DNA of 64,000 bases from Martelella sp. AD-3 (GCF_001578105.1 NZ_CP014275.1:2232001-2296000), one strand, 5' to 3'; positions 54,675 to 63,493 are shown, numbered from the stretch's first letter. Program-made: numbers and translations. Notes: generated from the letters alone by a model not told the origin.

Positions 54675-55342
54675 CCTATCTTGATTTCAGCGGCGTGTTG
54701 TCGAGAACTGATCTTCTGATCAGGGGCGCGGAGCTGACGATCGCGATCTCGCTGACGGCGATGATTTTCGCGCTTGTCATCGGCCTTTGCTGCGCAAGCA
54801 TGCTGCTCAGTCCCTTAAAGCCGTTGCGCTTCATCGTGCTTGGCTATGTCGAGGTCATCCGCAACACGCCCTTCATCGTGCAGGTTTTCCTGGTCTATTT
54901 CGGTCTGCCTTCGCTCGGCATCCGGTTAACGCCGCTGACGGCCGCGATCCTTGCCATGTCGATCTATGGCGGCGCCTATACCAGCGAAATTATCCGTTCC
55001 GGCATCCAGAGCATCGCCAAGGGCCAGATAGAGGCTGGGCGTTCCCTCGGCATGTCGCCGTTGCAGATTTTCCGCTACATCGTTCTGAAGCCCGCGTTTT
55101 CGGCGATTTTTCCGTCGCTTGCCTCCCAGTTCGTTCTCTTGCTCCTGTCATCGAGCGTGGTCTCGGCGATCTCGGTGCCGGAACTGACCGGCGTCGGAAA
55201 TGACATCCAGGGCATGACGCTGCGGAACATGGAAATCTACCTGGTGATCGCCGTCATCTATGTCGGGATTGTCGCAGTCCTCAAGCTCGGATGCCTGGCA
55301 TTCGAACGCATCGTGTTTCGATTCAAGTATCTGGGGCGCTAA
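54671..55342 (+). CDS. PAAT-type ABC transporter permease 1
   Basis: 223 residues, five membrane helices, HisM/GlnP family. GYVEVIRNTPFIVQVFLVYFGLP and the EAA-loop GQIEAGRSLGMSPLQIFRYIVLKPA are typical of polar amino-acid importers. The start is GTG, overlapping the aldolase stop by 4 bases (GTGA), so the gene is firmly part of the sugar-enzyme operon. It pairs with the next permease. Confidence 0.92.
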   Translation: MTYLDFSGVLSRTDLLIRGAELTIAISLTAMIFALVIGLCCASMLLSPLKPLRFIVLGYVEVIRNTPFIVQVFLVYFGLPSLGIRLTPLTAAILAMSIYGGAYTSEIIRSGIQSIAKGQIEAGRSLGMSPLQIFRYIVLKPAFSAIFPSLASQFVLLLLSSSVVSAISVPELTGVGNDIQGMTLRNMEIYLVIAVIYVGIVAVLKLGCLAFERIVFRFKYLGR

Positions 55343-55348
55343 GGCAAA

Positions 55349-55996
55349 ATGTTTCAGCAATTCAGCCTTCACCATGTTCAGTTTATGCTCGTCGGATTGA
55401 GCTGGACCATTCTGCTCGCGGCGGTCGGGCTGATCGGCGGTTCGCTCGCGGGAGCGGTCCTGACCTTGATGCGGATATCCAGGTACCGGCTGGCGAGCGC
55501 CTTCGCGCGGGCCTACATATTCGTCATCCAGGGAACGCCGCTTCTTGTCCTGCTCTTCATCGCCTATTTCGGAGCTACCTATATCGGCTTCGACGTGCGC
55601 CCGATCGTGGCCATTTCCGTTGCCTTCTCGTTCTATGCCGCGGCCTTTCTTGGCGAGATCTGGCGCGGCGCCATCCAGTCGGTCCCCGTTGGCCAGAGCG
55701 AGGGCGCTCACGCTCTGGGGCTCAGCGGCCCAGACACCATGGTTCATATCATCGCCCCGCAGGCCATCCGGATTGCGACGCCGGCGACCGTCGGCTTCTT
55801 CGTGCAGCTGATCAAGAATACCTCGCTGGCTTCGGTCGTCGGCATTATCGAGCTCACGCGCACGGCTCAGATCGTCAGCAACGCAACCTTCAAGCCGCTC
55901 GAGGTCTATCTCACGGCGGCCGCTTTCTATTTCCTGATCTGCTTTCCCATCACGCTTGTCAGCCGCCACCTTGAACGGCGCCTGGCGCAATCATGA
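55349..55996 (+). CDS. PAAT-type ABC transporter permease 2
   Basis: 215 residues, five membrane helices, same family as the preceding gene. FVIQGTPLLVLLFIAYFGA and the EAA-loop GQSEGAHALGLSGPDTMVHIIAPQA are conserved. It starts 6 bases after permease 1; the two would form the heterodimeric channel. Confidence 0.92.
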   Translation: MFQQFSLHHVQFMLVGLSWTILLAAVGLIGGSLAGAVLTLMRISRYRLASAFARAYIFVIQGTPLLVLLFIAYFGATYIGFDVRPIVAISVAFSFYAAAFLGEIWRGAIQSVPVGQSEGAHALGLSGPDTMVHIIAPQAIRIATPATVGFFVQLIKNTSLASVVGIIELTRTAQIVSNATFKPLEVYLTAAAFYFLICFPITLVSRHLERRLAQS

Positions 55997-56017
55997 TCGT
56001 CAAAGGAGGAGTAAAAG

Positions 56018-56812
56018 ATGATCAAATTCGTAAAGACCGTTGCAATAGCAACAATCACTTTGGCTACGCTTGCGACCGCCAGTCTCGCCCAGACCACCAC
56101 CAACACGCTCGACAAGATCATCCAGAACGGCAAGCTGGTGGTTGGCATTTCGCTGTCAACGCCACCCTATGGCATGACCGATTCCCAGATGCAGCCCGCA
56201 GGCTTCGACGTTGCGGTCGCCAAGCTTCTCGCCAGGGATCTTGGTGTCGAGCTTGAGATCGTCGACCAGGTTTCGCAGGCGCGCATCCCGAACCTGACCA
56301 GCGGCAAGGTCGATATCCTTGTCTCCTCGTTCGGCGTCACAGCCGAGCGCGCCAAGACGGTGATGTACACGAATTCAATCTATGTCGACGAGCAGATGGT
56401 GCTGGCGCCGGCATCCTCGGATATCGCCAGCCTCGAAGATCTCGTCGGCAAGCGCGTCGGCGTGACCCGCTCGACGACCAACGACACGCTGATCACCGAA
56501 AAGGCGCTCGAGGGCACCAATATCCAGCGTTTCGAGGATGACGCCGCAACAAATCAGGCGCTGTTTACCGGCCAGGTCGACGCCATCGTCTCGGGCGTCG
56601 CCGCCGCCAATGCGATCAGCCAACAGACGGACAAGTTTGCCCGCAAATTCGCGGTGCGACAGTCCCCGATGGGCATTGGCGTGCGTCGCGGCGATTTCGA
56701 TCTTCGCCAGTGGCTGAACACCGACATCATGCTGCTTTGGAACGCCGGCGAGCTACAGGCCGCGCAGAAGGAATGGCTTGGCCTCGTAAACGAGAAGCTG
56801 CCGGTCTTCTGA
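56018..56812 (+). CDS. PAAT-type periplasmic binding protein
   Basis: 264 residues. Signal peptide (FVKTVAIATITLATLATASLA) then an SBP_bac_3 domain: IIQNGKLVVGISLSTPPYGMTD, PAGFDVAVAKLLARDLGVELEIV, SGKVDILVSSFGVTAERAKTV. This family binds amino acids, opines and some amino-sugar acids. Paired with sugar-phosphate enzymes rather than amino-acid enzymes, which hints at an amino-sugar or Amadori-type ligand. AGGAGGAGTAAAAG precedes the ATG. A strong hairpin follows. Confidence 0.92.
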   Translation: MIKFVKTVAIATITLATLATASLAQTTTNTLDKIIQNGKLVVGISLSTPPYGMTDSQMQPAGFDVAVAKLLARDLGVELEIVDQVSQARIPNLTSGKVDILVSSFGVTAERAKTVMYTNSIYVDEQMVLAPASSDIASLEDLVGKRVGVTRSTTNDTLITEKALEGTNIQRFEDDAATNQALFTGQVDAIVSGVAAANAISQQTDKFARKFAVRQSPMGIGVRRGDFDLRQWLNTDIMLLWNAGELQAAQKEWLGLVNEKLPVF

Positions 56813-56822
56813 TTGACGCATA

Positions 56823-56847
56823 AGGTTCCGCGCTTGGCGCGGAACCT
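56823..56847 (+). other. Stem-loop after the binding-protein gene
   Basis: AGGTTCCGCGC and GCGCGGAACCT form a perfect 11-bp stem with a 3-base loop and no T tract. Probably protects the 3' end of the binding-protein mRNA and lowers expression of the genes behind it. Confidence 0.7.
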
Positions 56848-56881
56848 CCAACCATGAACGCATTTCCCCGAAAGGTTTGTC

Positions 56882-57907
56882 ATGACCCGAATGACACTTC
56901 GCCAGCTTCTCGATCACGCTGCCGAGCATGACTATGGCGTCCCCGCATTCAGCGTAACGACGATGGAACAGATGATTGCCGTCATGGATGCCGCACGCAG
57001 CGTCGATGCTCCGGTGATCCTGCAGGTCGGAACGAAAGCCCGCGCCTATGCCGGAGACATCATGATCGAGAGTCTGTTTACGGCGATCGAAAAAATGTAT
57101 CCGGACGTGCCGATGGTCGTGCACCAGGATCACGGAAACTCGCAGGCCACCTGCGCGACGGCGCTGCAGCATAATTTCACTTCGGTGATGATGGACGGTT
57201 CGCTCGGCATCGATGGCAAGACGCCTTCAGACTACGAGTACAACGTCTCGGTGACCGCGCAGGTCAGCGCCCTGGCGCATTGGATGGGTGCATCCGTCGA
57301 GGGCGAGATCGGTGTACTTGGAAAGCTCAAAGACCGCTCCGACAGCCGGCTCCTGACCGATCCCGATCAGGCCGTCGCTTTTGCCAGAGCCACTGGCGTC
57401 GATGCATTGGCGATCGCCATGGGCACCTCGCACGGCGCCTACAAGTTCGACCGCAAACCGGACGGCGAAGTTTTGGCAATGGACCTGCTAGAAGAAATCC
57501 ACCGCCGCCTGCCGGACACGCATCTCGTCATGCATGGTTCGTCCTCTGTTCCGCAGGAGCTTCAGGACATCATGAACAAATACGGCGCGGACATTCCCCA
57601 GACGTGGGGTGTTCCGATCGAGGAAATCCAGCGCGGAATTCGGCATGGCGTGCGCAAGGTCAACATCGACACCGACAATCGCATGGCACTGGTCGGCCAG
57701 ATCCGCCGCGTCCTTCAGGAAGACCGACGGGAGTTCGACATCCGCAATCTCGTCAAACCGGGCATGGAGGCGATCACCAAGCTCAGCCGCCAGAGACTGG
57801 AAGATTTCGGCACGGCAGGCAAGGGTTCGAAGATCAAGGTCATTTCGATGGCCGATATGGCAAAGCGCTACCAGTCTGGCGAACTGGCGCCCAAGGTAAG
57901 GTCCTGA
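56882..57907 (+). CDS. fba: Class II fructose-bisphosphate aldolase
   Basis: 341 residues. Zn-dependent aldolase giving DHAP and an aldehyde. VPAFSVTTMEQMIAVMDAA, VVHQDHGNSQATC (Zn/catalytic His-Asp pair), ASVEGEIGVLGKL, IAMGTSHGAYKF (Zn His), HGSSSVPQELQ and GVRKVNIDTDNRMA fit the Cbb/Fba subtype of about 340-350 residues. In this operon it may act on a phosphorylated ketose made from the imported compound rather than serve general glycolysis. It lies 69 bases after the binding-protein gene. Confidence 0.92.
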   Translation: MTRMTLRQLLDHAAEHDYGVPAFSVTTMEQMIAVMDAARSVDAPVILQVGTKARAYAGDIMIESLFTAIEKMYPDVPMVVHQDHGNSQATCATALQHNFTSVMMDGSLGIDGKTPSDYEYNVSVTAQVSALAHWMGASVEGEIGVLGKLKDRSDSRLLTDPDQAVAFARATGVDALAIAMGTSHGAYKFDRKPDGEVLAMDLLEEIHRRLPDTHLVMHGSSSVPQELQDIMNKYGADIPQTWGVPIEEIQRGIRHGVRKVNIDTDNRMALVGQIRRVLQEDRREFDIRNLVKPGMEAITKLSRQRLEDFGTAGKGSKIKVISMADMAKRYQSGELAPKVRS

Positions 57908-57931
57908 AGCTGGATCATGGAGGAGTTGTCG

Positions 57932-58687
57932 ATGAAGAGCACGGCCAACACTGCGGACGCCATCGTCGAGGCGCGGAAACTGAACAAGTATTTTGGTGCC
58001 TTCCACGCGCTCAAGGATATTGATCTTTCCGTATCACGGGGAGAAACCATCGTTATCTGCGGCCCCTCCGGTTCCGGGAAATCGACGCTGATACGCTGTC
58101 TCAATGCGCTTGAGCCCTATCAGGAGGGCAATCTGGCTGTTGCCGGCACGACACTCGACGGCACGCGGAAATCCACCGATCGTGTTCGAAGACGCACAGG
58201 GATGGTGTTCCAGAACTTCAACCTTTTTCCGCATATGTCGGTTTTGCAGAACTGCATGATCGCACCCATGAAGGTGAAGGGTCTGCCGCGCGAAGACGCG
58301 CGCAAGATCGCGATGAAATTTCTGGAACGCGTTCGCATTCCCGAACAGGCGGAGAAATACCCTGCGCAGCTTTCGGGCGGCCAGCAACAGCGCGTTGCGA
58401 TCGCAAGGGCTCTGTCAATGAACCCCGAGGTCATGCTTTTCGATGAGCCGACTTCCGCGCTCGACCCCGAGATGGTGCGTGAGGTTCTCGACACCATGGT
58501 CGGTCTCGCCAAGGAAGGCAGCAGCATGATCTGCGTGACCCATGAAATGAACTTCGCCCGCGAGGTCGCCGACCGCGTCATCTTCATGGATTGCGGCTCC
58601 GTGGTCGAGGTCGCACCGCCGGATGCCTTCTTCCGGACTCCGCAAACGGAACGGGCCAGGAATTTTCTGTCGCAGATCCTGCATTGA
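57932..58687 (+). CDS. PAAT-type ABC transporter ATP-binding protein
   Basis: 251 residues, GlnQ/HisP family. Walker A CGPSGSGKSTLIRCLNAL, Q-loop GMVFQNFNLFPHMSVLQN, signature LSGGQQQRVAIARAL, Walker B VMLFDEPTSALDPEMV, switch His in CVTHEMNFAREV. GGAGGAG six bases upstream selects the ATG at 57932 over one at 57917. Completes the importer with the two permeases and binding protein; last gene of the operon. Confidence 0.94.
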   Translation: MKSTANTADAIVEARKLNKYFGAFHALKDIDLSVSRGETIVICGPSGSGKSTLIRCLNALEPYQEGNLAVAGTTLDGTRKSTDRVRRRTGMVFQNFNLFPHMSVLQNCMIAPMKVKGLPREDARKIAMKFLERVRIPEQAEKYPAQLSGGQQQRVAIARALSMNPEVMLFDEPTSALDPEMVREVLDTMVGLAKEGSSMICVTHEMNFAREVADRVIFMDCGSVVEVAPPDAFFRTPQTERARNFLSQILH

Positions 58688-58819
58688 GAACGCTCCCTCA
58701 CCACCGTTTACGAGCGGCGGGAGTACTCTTTCCCTTTGGGAAGGCGATCTTCCGACCGCTGCGGAGTCGTCTTGCAGACGGTTTCCAGACACATCACCCT
58801 GGGACACGATGGAACAACT

Positions 58820-59584
58820 TTAGTGTTCTTCCGAGCCAGTGTCCGTGCTTGATGTGTCTTCGCGGACCTTTTCCAGATGCTGAGCGTCGAGGACGGCGGC
58901 GCGAGCCTGCAGCAGATGATATCTCATATAACCGCTGGCGGCCTCGCCGTCCTCCGCCGCAATGGCTTTCAAGATGCTGGCATGCTCTTCGATGATGCGC
59001 ATCCGACGCGTCGGGGGGCGACCGCGCGCCAGCTCGAGGCCGATATTCATCGCGCCCTTCACAGGAAAGCGCAGGGTTGCCAGTATATCGACAAAATACT
59101 TGTTTCCGCTGGCGTCGGCGATAGCAGTGTGGAAAGCAGAGTCCTGTTCCAGACCAAGTTCCCCTGCCGCAATGGCCCGCTTCAGCTCTTCCAAGGTATC
59201 GGTGATGCGATCGATATCCGAATGCGTGCGCCGCTGAGCTGCAAGCCTCGCAACCTCAACCTCAAGGACGATACGTGGCTCGAACGAGCGGATGTAGTTG
59301 GAGAGTTGCGATAGGTCCGCCAGTTCAGTCAGCCGATTCGAGGGCCGGGTCGACACAAAGGTACCGATTCCGCGTTTGGGATGGACCAAGCCATCTGTCG
59401 TAAGCCTCAACAACGCTTCGCGCACGACAGGCCGCGATACACCGAAAGCATGCGACAGTTGGGCCTCCGAAGGTAGTTTGTCGCCTGCCGAAAACTCCCC
59501 CGTGGTGATCTGCGAGAGAATTTGCGTGTAGACCGAGTCCGCAAGACGGTTCTTTTGTGTCGGAGTAATCTTAAGTTGCGCCAT
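58820..59584 (-). CDS. GntR family regulator (FadR subfamily, FCD domain)
   Basis: 254 residues. N-terminal winged HTH (SVYTQILSQITTGEFSAGDKLPSEAQLSHAFGV, VREALLRLTTDGLVHPKRGIGTFV) and C-terminal all-helical FCD domain with the metal/ligand residues in EQDSAFHTAIADASGN and IIEEHASILKAI. It converges on the ATPase gene at the end of the catabolic operon and is the obvious candidate to control it and edd. Start at 59584 fits AGG upstream; an ATG 5 codons earlier is possible. Confidence 0.9.
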   Translation of the reverse strand: MAQLKITPTQKNRLADSVYTQILSQITTGEFSAGDKLPSEAQLSHAFGVSRPVVREALLRLTTDGLVHPKRGIGTFVSTRPSNRLTELADLSQLSNYIRSFEPRIVLEVEVARLAAQRRTHSDIDRITDTLEELKRAIAAGELGLEQDSAFHTAIADASGNKYFVDILATLRFPVKGAMNIGLELARGRPPTRRMRIIEEHASILKAIAAEDGEAASGYMRYHLLQARAAVLDAQHLEKVREDTSSTDTGSEEH

Positions 59585-59699
59585 AACGTAGCCTATCATC
59601 GCAGCAAACGACCAACAATATGATTAGGTTAGTCTACTCAATCTAGCCTCAAAGCGGCGCTGTTCAAACCTACGAGTCAAAACCACTTCGGCAACGTTA

Positions 59700-59869
59700 C
59701 GGCAAGCGATTGCAATGGAGCGCTTGTAGCCACGGGCAGGGCAAACCCTGCCATTCGGCCAAATCATGCTTTCCGACAAACAGCGGCAATGGTCTTCGTC
59801 CCTAAATGCTATGATCATGTCTTGGACGGTGCGAATATTGGAAAGCGTGGCGAAAGTCGTTTCTGGCAT
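59700..59869 (-). pseudogene. IS1595-type transposase, N-terminal remnant
   Basis: The frame reads AFRDEDHCRCLSESMIWPNGRVCPARGYKRSIAI, resembling the zinc-ribbon start of IS1595-family transposases (WPxGxVCPxCG), with the second CxxC damaged. Nothing of the DDE domain follows. It is a broken fragment behind the GntR gene. Confidence 0.6.
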
Positions 59870-60127
59870 CACTATCTCCTGTAATCTTTGACCGCAGAAT
59901 CGCGTTGAACGCTCGATTTGGAAAGGACCTTGTCGCGCCAAGACCACGGATGAGATCGAATAGCCCCTTCGACAGAAATTGTGGTATTTTCTTCAGGCCC
60001 ACGGGCGACCACGTGGTGAACGGCCGGGCATGAGGTTCAAGCCCTGCGGCGCAGCCAGATCATCGTCGCTCCTCATTTGTGGCGTCCGTGGGTTTTGAGC
60101 GGGCCCCTCGTCGTCGCCATCCGTCAG

Positions 60128-60420
60128 TCATTCGCCGATAAGGGCTAGGTCGAGCGGCCGTTCCGTTATATCCGAGAGGACTTCTTCCTGGCCCGCTCGT
60201 TTCGCAATCTCGACGATCTGAGCGCCCAGTTGCGGCACTGGCTGGACACTGTCGCCAGTCCGAGAAAGCATGCCACGACCCTTCGCGTCGTCAACGAAGC
60301 CTTTGCCGAGGAGCGGCCGCACCTGCGGCCGTTACCGCTGGCACCGTTCAAATCCGTTCTCAAGCTTGAGCGCGTGTGTCGCGGGAAGGCATGGTCAGGG
60401 TCGGAGGCAATACCTAAGCG
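60128..60420 (+). pseudogene. IS21-type transposase (IstA) C-terminal remnant
   Basis: From 60149 the frame reads VERPFRYIREDFFLARSFRN, then LRHWLDTVASPRKHATTLRV, typical of IstA after its core. A TAG at 60146 replaces the usual Lys codon, and a frameshift near 60373 moves VSREGMVRVGGN into another frame. No istB follows. A decayed IS element. Confidence 0.8.
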
Positions 60421-60494
60421 AGCACGAAAGCGTCATCGCGGCCAAGTGGCGATGCCGCGGTTCAGCCGCCGGCGCCATCCAACCCACGCTGACC

Positions 60495-60926
60495 TCAGTC
60501 CAGCAGGACCGGTCCGGCGCCGGCTTTCCTCAGAACATCATTGGGATTGCGCAGCGGGCATTGCTTCATCGACAAGCACCCGCATCCGATACAGCCCTGC
60601 ATCTCGTCCCGAAGCTGGATGAGTGAGTTGATGCGTTCTGTCAGCCGATCGGCCCAATGTGCGGACATCCGGCGCCATTCCTGCGCATTCGGAGCTCGGT
60701 CCTCCGGCAGGGAGGACATCGTCTCCTTGATCTCCGCAAGGGTAATGCCAGCCCTCTGGGCTATCCGGATGATTGCGACATGCCTCAGAAGGCCACGCGG
60801 ATATCGCCGCTGGTTGCCGGCAGTGCGGCGCGCCGCGATCAGACCCATCTTCTCGTAGAAATGAAGGGTCGAGATTGAAACGCCCGAGCGCTTTGCCATT
60901 TCGCCGACCGTCAGTTCGTTTTTCAT
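60495..60926 (-). CDS. soxR: Redox-sensitive regulator SoxR
   Basis: 143 residues, MerR family. HTH LTVGEMAKRSGVSISTLHFYEKMGLI, dimerisation helix, and the C-terminal [2Fe-2S] motif CIGCGCLSMKQCPL with all four Cys. Outside enterics SoxR directly activates oxidoreductase and drug-efflux genes when redox-active compounds oxidise its cluster. It is divergent from an MFS gene with a SoxR-box-like sequence in between. No soxS is expected or seen. Confidence 0.95.
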   Translation of the reverse strand: MKNELTVGEMAKRSGVSISTLHFYEKMGLIAARRTAGNQRRYPRGLLRHVAIIRIAQRAGITLAEIKETMSSLPEDRAPNAQEWRRMSAHWADRLTERINSLIQLRDEMQGCIGCGCLSMKQCPLRNPNDVLRKAGAGPVLLD

Positions 60927-61014
60927 CTAGCGCGACCTCAAACCTGGATATCACTTCGGCTATTACTTGAATAAGATCTCTTAAATGTCATTTGAAAAAT
61001 CTACGAAAATTAGC

Positions 61015-61045
61015 TTGACCTGAACCCTACTTGAGGTTGGATAAG
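61015..61045 (+). promoter_or_regulatory. SoxR-box-like operator in MFS promoter
   Basis: ACCTGAACCCTACTTGAGGT (61018-61037) matches the dyad of the SoxR consensus ACCTCAAG-N4-CTTGAGGT at most positions. It begins inside a TTGACC -35 (61015) and ends before a GATAAG-like -10 at 61040, giving the long 19-bp spacer usual for MerR-type promoters. Confidence 0.65.
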
Positions 61046-61148
61046 CCAGCCTGCCGTCACAGAGATGACGGGAGCGCGCGTCAGCGGCAAACCGGAGAAT
61101 GCCCTCAGCACCAACCGGAACGGACCGCCGCGCGATCCTCTTCAGTCC

Positions 61149-62390
61149 ATGAACAGGTTGAAAATGTCCTCAAGCTCTGCATCCGATTCGTCGTCGCCCA
61201 TCATTGACAGCAAAACGACAGACGCAAATTGGGCGGCGGTCTTCGCACTCGCCTTCGGCCTTTTCGGCCTCATCACCACCGAACTCCTTCCCATCGGACT
61301 GATACCTGCGATGGCATCAGACCTGGGCGTTAGCGATGGCGCCGCCGGCCAGGCAATCACCGCCACAGCCCTCATAGCCGCCATAGCGGGCCCACTTCTC
61401 GTGCTCGGCTCGGGCCGTCTCGACCGGCGAAAGATAGTCTGGATGCTCGGTCTCTTCTTCCTCGCCTCAGCACTCCTGAGCACCCTGGCGACGAACCTGC
61501 CTCTGTTGCTTGCAGCACGTGCCCTGCTGGGCGTTTCGCTGGGGGGCGCCTGGGCGATGGTGATCGCGCTCGCAATGCGGCTGGTGCCCCCGTCTAAGGT
61601 TCCCCGTGCCATTGCCGTCATCTTTACCGGCGTCTCCATCGCGAACGTCATTGCCGCCCCGCTCGGTGCCTGGCTGAGTGATCTTCTGAGCTGGCGTACA
61701 ACCTTTGCGATATCGGTGAGCCTCGCTCTCGTCGCCCTGATCAGTCAGCTGGCTACGATGCCCAGGCTTTCCACAATGGCTCCCCCCAGTCTTGCATCAT
61801 TCCGCAGCGTGCTGGCAAAACCCGCCGTGCTGATCGGTCTAGCGACCACATTCCTCGTCATCTGCGGGAATACGGCAGCGATTGCCTTCCTGCGAACCTT
61901 TCTGGAAAGCGGCCTGCAGATCAACGCGCAGACGGTTCCCCTCGTTCTGCTGACATTCGGTCTGGCTGGCTTCTTCGGAAACTTGGTCGGCGGGGCGTTG
62001 TCATCCCGCAGTCCCGCTCTTGCAGCCGGTGGCGGGGCGCTGGCGATCGCATGTGCAACGACCGCTCTGGCCAGCCAGGGGCAGGCTCCCGCCGCCATAT
62101 TCGCCGCAATGGCGATCTGGGGGCTCGGTTTCGGGGCCTTCCCGGTCGCCATATCCAGCTGGAACGCCCAGGCCGCTCCGGATCAGGCCGAAAGCGCCGG
62201 AGCGATTCTATCGATGGGTTTCCAGGTCGCTATCGCCGGTGGCGGGGTACTGGGTGGCATCCTGATTGAAAGACTTGGCATGTCCGCCCCTCTCCAAAGC
62301 GCCGGAATCGTAGCCATAATAGGCGCAGCAGTCATGTTGCTGATCGGGCGGCCAGACGAACGTCGGCGTACCGCAAGTCAGGCTTCCTGA
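61149..62390 (+). CDS. MFS transporter, probable SoxR-controlled efflux pump
   Basis: 413 residues, twelve membrane helices, DHA1 type (AraJ/YdhP-like). FGLFGLITTELLPIGLIPAMASDLGVSDGAAG leads into the first helices; GSGRLDRRKIVW is the loop 2-3 motif and RALLGVSLGGAWAMVIALAMRL is helix 4-5. Divergent from soxR with a SoxR-box-like site, so it probably exports redox-active or xenobiotic compounds. Start uncertain: ATG 61149 or 61164 (AGG six bases upstream). Confidence 0.88.
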   Translation: MNRLKMSSSSASDSSSPIIDSKTTDANWAAVFALAFGLFGLITTELLPIGLIPAMASDLGVSDGAAGQAITATALIAAIAGPLLVLGSGRLDRRKIVWMLGLFFLASALLSTLATNLPLLLAARALLGVSLGGAWAMVIALAMRLVPPSKVPRAIAVIFTGVSIANVIAAPLGAWLSDLLSWRTTFAISVSLALVALISQLATMPRLSTMAPPSLASFRSVLAKPAVLIGLATTFLVICGNTAAIAFLRTFLESGLQINAQTVPLVLLTFGLAGFFGNLVGGALSSRSPALAAGGGALAIACATTALASQGQAPAAIFAAMAIWGLGFGAFPVAISSWNAQAAPDQAESAGAILSMGFQVAIAGGGVLGGILIERLGMSAPLQSAGIVAIIGAAVMLLIGRPDERRRTASQAS

Positions 62391-63372
62391 GACAATCGAT
62401 CGCGGCATCAAGGTACAGCATCTTGCGTGACATCGTTTTTTGCCATTGGCTAATCCTGGACGCGAGTGATGCTATTTCACCCATCCTCGTCCCAGCCAAA
62501 TGGGGCATGAACAGAATGTCGTTCTGCATCGGCTCCTTGCTCGCGCTCAAAACACCTGCGAAGAAAGCTCCGCCCTGACAGACGACGGGAATCGATCGAA
62601 CTTGAGGATATTGAGATGGGAGCGTCGCGAACCGCGCCCGCCGCGTTGCCGGAAACGCGAGCCCCAGCGCGAACTCGAGAACGCCGCTCGTGAGTCTTCT
62701 GATCGCCAGTCCCCTTTTGTTCAAAATCATTCGATGACGGACAGTGTGTAAGCCGATGACTTCTTCTCGCTCCGCGACGCCCGGGCTTTCTGGTCCGAAT
62801 CGATGCGAATGCTAGCCGCACAAAACTGCGAGCAGGTCCAAGCTCACCGCCGACCTCGGCAGTCCGGTTTATCTTCCCAGGCAGCTTCGCCGATGAGGCG
62901 GACCCAGAACGGCGGCTTGCCGTCGGTAGATCCCTAGAACCGGACCGTGCGCAAACGGCCCTATTTCTGACGATCCGGAGGCCCCTTCCGACGGCTGTGG
63001 TTGGCTACAACACCTTCCAAAAAAGCGGACGCTCGAACCACATGGACTGAATGCCTGACCTGGGCGGAATGTGGAGTGGCTGCCTCTGCCTGCGATCACG
63101 CAGAATCAGTCATCGCGGGGTTTTGACGTCGATTCCATTTATACCGCAGATTGGCGTATTGCGTGGTGCGATAGTGGACTGATTTCCGAGGTTGTTGTTC
63201 TGGAACGTCGCATCTCTTACAACAACCGGCCTTCCATTCCCATACCAACCTTTTCGTAGAACTGCCGCGAGAGGCATTCTGATCCTCAAGATACGGCCAA
63301 GGTGACACTACCATCAACGTTGGTGGTGGCCAATGGCTGAGAACAAGGCTAAGTTCGAAAGCTGTGACTGGA
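62391..63372. other. About 1 kb without recognised gene
   Basis: Short open frames exist on both strands, but none has recognisable domains or a good ribosome-binding site. On the minus strand near 63260-63220 the words RQFYEKVGMGMEGRLL before a stop resemble the C-terminus of a GNAT acetyltransferase, with a stop codon shortly before. The stretch looks like decayed island DNA. Confidence 0.5.
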
Positions 63373-63479
63373 CTAGAGCAGTTCGCAGCCAGATGGAAAC
63401 ATCTGACGTCCGCGAAAATGCGTCAAAATAAATAGGTTGATCGTTTACGCGTTTCCATGAAAGGCGGAAACGATCTAGG
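63373..63479 (+). repeat. Dispersed repeat, copy 2
   Basis: From CTAGAGCAG to GATCTAG. Inner part CAGCCAGATGGAAACATCTG at 63386 matches copy 1 at 48498. The right part folds as GTTTCC-ATGAAAGGC-GGAAAC. It ends 14 bases before the LysR start. Confidence 0.6.
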
Positions 63480-63493
63480 AAAATTGGTGCCAG

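Noticed and set aside
60128-60622. Possible functional transposase downstream of the GntR gene
   Set aside because: The IstA-like frame has an in-frame stop, a frameshift and no istB or catalytic core, so it is only a remnant.
62332-62730. 132-codon minus-strand frame
   Set aside because: It overlaps the end of the MFS gene, lacks a ribosome-binding site and shows no family signature.
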